A stretch of 64,000 nucleotides of DNA from Hymenobacter psychrotolerans DSM 18569 (GTDB lineage: Bacteria > Bacteroidota > Bacteroidia > Cytophagales > Hymenobacteraceae), in NCBI RefSeq assembly GCF_900142395.1, contig NZ_FRAS01000021.1, positions 1-64,000 on the forward strand. The letters are read 5' to 3'. Position 1 is the first letter of the stretch. Each line of letters begins with the position of its first letter. Positions 59,682-64,000 of the stretch are shown piece by piece. Both the position numbers and the translations under genes were made by a program. Below the pieces are notes generated by a model, which saw nothing but the letters and a program-made list of their open reading frames with translations, ran no database searches and had not been told where the DNA came from.

Positions 59682-60917
59682 ATGCCCCATTCCGCACTCA
59701 CCCCTGAAAAGCGACTCTTCCTTAAAGACCGGGAACTGGGGGCGCTGCTGGAAATTACCCAGGCCATCAACCAGGACCACGGCGAAGGGGCGCTCTATAA
59801 AATCTTTCATTTTACGTTGCTCGGCCAGCTCAATATCCGGCGGCTGGTGCTGTACGTGAAGGAAGAAGGGCAGTGGCAGTGCGTGGTTTCGTTTGGGGCC
59901 GGCCTGCCCGATTTCCGCCGCATAGACTTGCCCGAGGAAGTGGTGCGGGGCTGTATGGGCCAGCCGTGTGCCGTGGCCGAGCTGCCGCTGGGCGCCGAGT
60001 GGGAACTGCTGGAGACGATGATTCCGGTAGTGCGCAACGACGAAATTGTGACCTACGTGTTCATCGGCAATATCCATGAAGACTACGCCAGCGGCGAGGC
60101 GGCCAAGTTTCTGGAAACGCTGAGCAATATTCTGCTGGGCGCCATCGAAAACCGCCGGCTGGGCCGCCAGCGGGTGGCCGCCGCCGCCATGCGCAAGGAA
60201 ATCGAAATTGCGCAGGAAGTGCAGGCCATGCTGTTTCCGCGCAAGCTGCCCAACGATGCCCACGTGGCCGTGGCCGCTTCCTACGTGCCCCACACCGCCG
60301 TGGGCGGCGACTACTACGACGTGGTGGACATCGACGCCAACCGGTTCCTGTTTTGCGTGGCCGACGTGTCGGGCAAGGGCGTGGCGGCTTCGTTGCTGAT
60401 GTCGAACTTCCAGGCCGGCCTGCGCACGCTGCTGCGCCAGCAGGTAGACCTGGCCACCATTGCGCAGGAGCTCAACAACCTGATTTTCCGCAACTCCGGC
60501 GGCGACAAGTTTATTACCGTGTTCTTCGGCATCTACGACCGGACCACCCGGCGCCTGCAGTACGTGAATGCCGGCCACAACGACCCGCTGCTCGTGCAGG
60601 ACTGCGGCTCGGTGCTGCGGCTGAAGGAAGGCAGCATCATGCTGGGCGTGATGGACGAGCTGCCGCTGCTGAAAGTGGGGGAGGTGTACATCGAGGGCCG
60701 CGCGCTGCTGCTCAACTACACCGATGGCCTGACCGAAGTGTTCGACGCGGCGCAGGAGGAGTTTGGGGAAGAGGGCATTCTGCGCATCCTGGCCCAGAAC
60801 CGCTACCTGCCGCTCAAGCAGCTGCACGAAGAGCTGCTGACTGCCATCCGGAGCTTCAACATCAATGGCAACCGGTTTGCCGACGACATTACCATTCTCA
60901 GCTGCCGGTTCAAGTAA
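59682..60917 (+). CDS. GAF + SpoIIE-type PP2C phosphatase
   Basis: A 411-residue cytosolic serine phosphatase. Residues about 10-170 look like a GAF-like sensory module (ALLEITQAINQDHGEGALYK and VVSFGAGLPDFRRIDLPEEV). A linker helix (MRKEIEIAQEVQAMLFPRKLP) leads to the SpoIIE/PP2C domain (about 195-411) with metal-binding acidic motifs GGDYYDVVDID, ADVSGKGVAASLLMSNFQA, NAGHNDPLL, NYTDGLTEVFD and the C-terminal RFADDITILSCRF. It would dephosphorylate an anti-sigma-factor antagonist; no STAS partner is adjacent. The start at 59682 begins the conserved part; an upstream in-frame start at 59598 is not conserved. Confidence 0.92.
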   Translation: MPHSALTPEKRLFLKDRELGALLEITQAINQDHGEGALYKIFHFTLLGQLNIRRLVLYVKEEGQWQCVVSFGAGLPDFRRIDLPEEVVRGCMGQPCAVAELPLGAEWELLETMIPVVRNDEIVTYVFIGNIHEDYASGEAAKFLETLSNILLGAIENRRLGRQRVAAAAMRKEIEIAQEVQAMLFPRKLPNDAHVAVAASYVPHTAVGGDYYDVVDIDANRFLFCVADVSGKGVAASLLMSNFQAGLRTLLRQQVDLATIAQELNNLIFRNSGGDKFITVFFGIYDRTTRRLQYVNAGHNDPLLVQDCGSVLRLKEGSIMLGVMDELPLLKVGEVYIEGRALLLNYTDGLTEVFDAAQEEFGEEGILRILAQNRYLPLKQLHEELLTAIRSFNINGNRFADDITILSCRFK

Positions 60918-60935
60918 GCCGGCGCCCGCTGCACA

Positions 60936-62420
60936 TCAGCCGGGCAGCTGTGCCGGTTGTTTTGCCGCGCCGGCAGCCACGTGGGTATCTTCCTGCCAGA
61001 GCTGCACCCGGATCAGCAGCGCCAGCGCCGCATAGTACATGCTCCCGATCTTGTCTACCTCAATCAGCTCATTGAGCAGCAGGTGAAAGATGGTGATGAC
61101 CAGCGAAAGGCCCGCCGCAATGGCAATACGGCGGTGGCTGGGCGTGCGGGCGTTGTGGTAGAGCCGCTCCACGAGCAGCAGCGCCGTAAACAGCAGCGCC
61201 ACGAACAGCAGAAAGCCCGGCACTCCCTGTTCGGCCAGCTGCAGCAGAAAGTAGTTGTGGGTAGTGGATTTCTCCACGTTGTCGCTCACGTACGTCTGGA
61301 AGCTCCGAACGGTGTAGCGCTTGTACTCGGGATAGAAGGTAGAGGGGCCGCTGCCCACCAGCGGCTTATCGGCTATCATGTGGGCCGCCGCTACCCAGCG
61401 GTACACCCGCTCCATCCCCGACACGTCCTGCAGCTTGTAGGTGGCCTCCAGGTGCTTTTCGAAGTTGCCTTTGTGGAAAACGGTTTTCTCGAACTCCGGC
61501 GCGTACAGCATGTACGTGTTTTCGCGCACGAAATACACCGTGGTAATCAGAGTTGCGAGGCTGGCTGCTACCAGCGTGAGTCGCGTGAGCCGCAGCCGCA
61601 CGATGCCGTAGTAGAGCGCAGCCACCACCAAAGAAAGCACCGAGGCACGGGTGTACGAGAGCATCACGCCGCTCACGGCAATAAAGAGCACCAGATACCA
61701 AAGCCAGCGCGCTGTTTTGGAGGCGGCGTCGCGGGCGGCATACAGCGCGAAAGGCACGAGCAGGGCTGCTGTAGCGGCGTACAGTACGTGGTTGTGGTAG
61801 AACGGCTGGATGGCCCAGTTGATGGAGTTGAAGCCGAATCCTTTGCCACCGTGCCGCGCCATGGTATAAAGCACCGTGATACTGACGCCGGCCGCGAAAA
61901 AGGCTATCATCCGCCACACGTCCGAGGGCTTGCGCACCACGGAAAGCGTCACGAACACAAACGGCACGATGTACCAGGTTTTGGCCAGCAGATACTTCAC
62001 CGACTTAAGGGTGCTCACCGAAAATACCGTGGACACCACCGACCATAGCAGCGCCAGCCCGATAAATATAACGAGCGGGTGCCGCCAGACGCGGGCCGAA
62101 ACGCCGCTGTTGCCCAGCAATACGCTCACCCCAAAGCACCCCAGCAGCACCAGCATCAGCGGCTCCGAGGGCACGTCCATGCTCAGCCCGCCGGGCAGCG
62201 GCATCTCCACCGAAAAAGCCAGCGTGCCCAGCAGCACATAGTACACCCAGCGCCAGTCTACCAGCAGCACTACCGCTCCCAGCACCGCCACCGGTAGCGC
62301 CAGCCACAACTGCGTTTTCAGGAGCAGCGCCGCGGCACCGCTAACCAGCAGCAGCAGCACGAAACCCACGAACAGGCGCTGGTCAGGGTTTTGAGGACGC
62401 AGGCGGGCAAGGAGGCTCAT
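60936..62420 (-). CDS. O-antigen ligase family protein
   Basis: A 494-residue membrane protein with about 10-12 helices and a large periplasmic loop between later helices. Loop elements such as GSGPSTFYPEYKR and TTHNYFLLQLAEQGVPGFLLF match the Wzy_C/WaaL domain, with the H-N-x-x-L motif. It transfers or polymerises polysaccharide repeats in the periplasm. It converges with the SpoIIE-type gene with 18 bp between them, and it precedes the Wzz-like gene on the same strand (33 bp apart), fitting a surface-polysaccharide set. Confidence 0.88.
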   Translation of the reverse strand: MSLLARLRPQNPDQRLFVGFVLLLLVSGAAALLLKTQLWLALPVAVLGAVVLLVDWRWVYYVLLGTLAFSVEMPLPGGLSMDVPSEPLMLVLLGCFGVSVLLGNSGVSARVWRHPLVIFIGLALLWSVVSTVFSVSTLKSVKYLLAKTWYIVPFVFVTLSVVRKPSDVWRMIAFFAAGVSITVLYTMARHGGKGFGFNSINWAIQPFYHNHVLYAATAALLVPFALYAARDAASKTARWLWYLVLFIAVSGVMLSYTRASVLSLVVAALYYGIVRLRLTRLTLVAASLATLITTVYFVRENTYMLYAPEFEKTVFHKGNFEKHLEATYKLQDVSGMERVYRWVAAAHMIADKPLVGSGPSTFYPEYKRYTVRSFQTYVSDNVEKSTTHNYFLLQLAEQGVPGFLLFVALLFTALLLVERLYHNARTPSHRRIAIAAGLSLVITIFHLLLNELIEVDKIGSMYYAALALLIRVQLWQEDTHVAAGAAKQPAQLPG

Positions 62421-62453
62421 GGCAAAACGCGAAGTAAGAATCCGGAGCAGCCG

Positions 62454-63533
62454 TTAGCGCGACTCCGGCTTGCCCATGCTCAGATTGCCGCGGTAGAGCT
62501 CCAGCAGCGTGATAAAGATGACCGACAGTGCGAACGTAATCAGCACCGACGATACCACGATAAGCCAGCGGACCGGAGCGGCTTTGCGGGTAGCCGGATA
62601 GGCTTCCTGCACCACATAAATGCTGGAAATCTTGCCGCTGATGCTCAGGCGGGCCGTTTCGTAGTCGCTGCGGGCTTTGATGAGACGGCCCTGCAAGTCG
62701 GCGAAGCGGGCATAGAGCGTGTTCATCCGGTCGATACCAGCCGTGTAGCTTTCCAGGTTGAATACATTGCCGTCTTCCGACTTGGTAAGGGCCCGCAGGG
62801 CGCGGCGCAGGCCGGCCGCCTTGGTGCTGTTGCCTTCACCCTCGGCGCGGCGCAGGGCGCTTTCCGTCTCAATGATTTCCTTGGCCAGATACCGGGATTC
62901 GAGGGCCAGCCCATAGATGCCGTAGCGGCGGCGGCCGGCCAGCAGGCTGTCGGAGGTGCGCATGAATTCGCGCTCCAGGAAGCTGCGGCGCTGCGCATAC
63001 AGCTCCAGCACCTTGCCCCGGTTGGCAAACGTCAGCTGCTGGTTTACGGAGTCGATGCTTTGCACCATGGCATTGGCAATGCGGGCGGCCAGTACCTTGT
63101 CTTCGTCCCGGAAGGTCAGCTCAATGGCGTCCCGGTCGTTGTGCACGATGTTCAGGTTGCTCGAAAACTCGTTCAGGGCCGCATTGTCGGCCGCGTCGTC
63201 GCCGGGTGCTCCTACCTTATAATGCTCGTGCAGGCGAAAACGACGAATGATGCTCTCCGCCACCGGCTGCGACTGCCCGATGGTGATAACCCGGTCCAGG
63301 TCTTCGGTGCGGCCGCCCAGAGCCAGCTTGCCGCCTTCCGTCACAATCCGGTCGGGGTCAGTGGTTTGGGGGTCGGTGGGGTAGAATACCGAAGTCGACT
63401 TATAGATATTGGGCAGCATCAGCGCCACCACCACACTCACAATCAGCGCCAATGCCAGAGCCCCTGCTACCAGATATTTCCAACGATTGATAACGGGCCA
63501 CAGGCCCAGCAGCGAATAAGAGCGGGATGACAT
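62454..63533 (-). CDS. Wzz-like polysaccharide chain-length regulator
   Basis: A 359-residue bitopic membrane protein. N-terminal TM helix at about residues 22-44 (YLVAGALALALIVSVVVAL), the Wzz-type periplasmic coiled-coil domain with VFYPTDPQTTDPDRI and repeated heptad segments, and a C-terminal TM helix (APVRWLIVVSSVLITFALSV). It lacks a cytosolic tyrosine kinase domain, so it is a Wzz, not a BY-kinase. It controls the length of the glycan made by the neighbouring ligase/polymerase. The start at 63533 begins before the first helix; an upstream ATG at 63584 is not conserved. Confidence 0.88.
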   Translation of the reverse strand: MSSRSYSLLGLWPVINRWKYLVAGALALALIVSVVVALMLPNIYKSTSVFYPTDPQTTDPDRIVTEGGKLALGGRTEDLDRVITIGQSQPVAESIIRRFRLHEHYKVGAPGDDAADNAALNEFSSNLNIVHNDRDAIELTFRDEDKVLAARIANAMVQSIDSVNQQLTFANRGKVLELYAQRRSFLEREFMRTSDSLLAGRRRYGIYGLALESRYLAKEIIETESALRRAEGEGNSTKAAGLRRALRALTKSEDGNVFNLESYTAGIDRMNTLYARFADLQGRLIKARSDYETARLSISGKISSIYVVQEAYPATRKAAPVRWLIVVSSVLITFALSVIFITLLELYRGNLSMGKPESR

Positions 63534-63639
63534 ACGGGACAGAAAAGACGACCAAAAGCGCCGCAGCCGGCCCACCGGGCGCAACGCAGCGGAGCAAAGC
63601 TACTGCAATCAGGCAAGATTAAGGAATGCCGAAGAAAGA

Positions 63640-64000
63640 ATGCGCACTTGCGCTAATACTTATGCTGCTGCCACGTTTCCTGCCGGTCAATTCGGCATTC
63701 CTCATTCTATCCGTGTAATTTGGCCCGCCCAATCCTTCAGCTACCCCTATATCAAACGCTTTTTCGGAAATATCAGCTTTGTGGTGCTGCTCAACCTGCT
63801 CGTGAAGCCGGGCTGGGTAGTCGTCGAGAATCTGGTGCAGGACCGGCTGGGGCACGAGGCATTCGGCACGTTCACGGCCCTGTTCACGCTGGCTACCATC
63901 GTGGCGTCGGTGTCGGATCTGGGCACCACGCAGCTCACTACCAAGCGCGTGGCTGCCACTCCGGAGTTCCTGACCGAGTATTTCCCCACACTCCTACCGC
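63640..64000 (+). CDS. Wzx-like polysaccharide flippase, 5' part
   Basis: An open frame runs from ATG 63640 through the window end, where it is truncated. From about 63760 it reads FGNISFVVLLNLLVKPGWVV and LVQDRLGHEAFGTFTALFTL, then ATIVASVSDLGTTQLTTKRV, matching the first helices of MOP/Wzx flippases that move lipid-linked glycans. The first about 36 codons are not obviously conserved, so the true start may be further downstream, at a non-ATG codon. It is divergent from the Wzz-like gene, separated by 106 bp. It completes a Wzx/Wzy/Wzz-type surface-polysaccharide neighbourhood. Confidence 0.78.
   Translation, partial: MRTCANTYAAATFPAGQFGIPHSIRVIWPAQSFSYPYIKRFFGNISFVVLLNLLVKPGWVVVENLVQDRLGHEAFGTFTALFTLATIVASVSDLGTTQLTTKRVAATPEFLTEYFPTLLP

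Overview
The window reads as a chromosomal segment of a GC-rich Bacteroidetes bacterium, most likely a Hymenobacter or close relative in the Cytophagales. The signs are a SusC/SusD pair, a type IX secretion C-terminal sorting domain, scarce Shine-Dalgarno sequences, strongly GC-biased codon use and gene types typical of that group (malate:quinone oxidoreductase, CtlX, BLUF, LVIVD-repeat and KTSC proteins). The assignment rests on protein features only. No rRNA, tRNA or CRISPR array was recognised.

Layout. (1) 1-2.9 kb is a mosaic, AT-rich accessory patch: the frameshifted 3' end of an IS5-like transposase, an orphan small protein, a GC-rich gene fragment, and two adjacent TIR-domain genes (one TIR plus two membrane segments, one coiled coil plus TIR) that look like an undescribed NADase-type immunity pair. 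(2) 3-15.8 kb holds ordinary metabolic and signalling genes (NAD(P)-binding oxidoreductase, NmrA-like reductase, formyltransferase/propeller protein, cold-shock protein, BLUF photoreceptor, voltage-gated-type K+ channel, CtlX, Mqo, SDR, GNAT, PncA), broken up by a 21-bp tandem repeat array, a dispersed palindromic element and a long perfect inverted repeat.

(3) 16.0-39.7 kb is a large pectin (homogalacturonan) utilisation locus. Secreted two-domain enzymes (CE12-GH28 and CE8-PL10) and a GH105 enzyme de-esterify and cut pectin; SusC/SusD bind and import oligomers; KdgF, KduI and KduD process unsaturated uronate; UxaC, UxaB and UxaA process galacturonate; both routes meet at 2-keto-3-deoxygluconate, which KdgK and Eda convert to pyruvate and glyceraldehyde-3-phosphate. 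An ExuT-like permease imports hexuronates, and a fructose-1,6-bisphosphatase gene just downstream fits gluconeogenic growth. A LacI-family regulator is embedded. A 24-bp palindromic site followed 45 bp later by a TAACCTTA box occurs twice with identical spacing, upstream of the CE12-GH28 gene and in the lacI/kduD intergenic region, and is the best candidate operator-promoter module of the regulon.

(4) 40-55.7 kb returns to mixed genes (Tat-exported Gfo/Idh/MocA protein, aldehyde dehydrogenase, 2'-5' RNA ligase-like protein, T9SS cargo, HutI, an ECF sigma factor with a downstream membrane/beta-barrel protein, PhzF, an LVIVD lipoprotein, KTSC protein, RuvC). (5) 55.7-64 kb is an envelope-polysaccharide neighbourhood: YbhN-like membrane protein, GT2 glycosyltransferase, orphan OppC-like permease, SpoIIE-type phosphatase, O-antigen ligase, Wzz-like protein and the start of a Wzx-like flippase cut by the window end.
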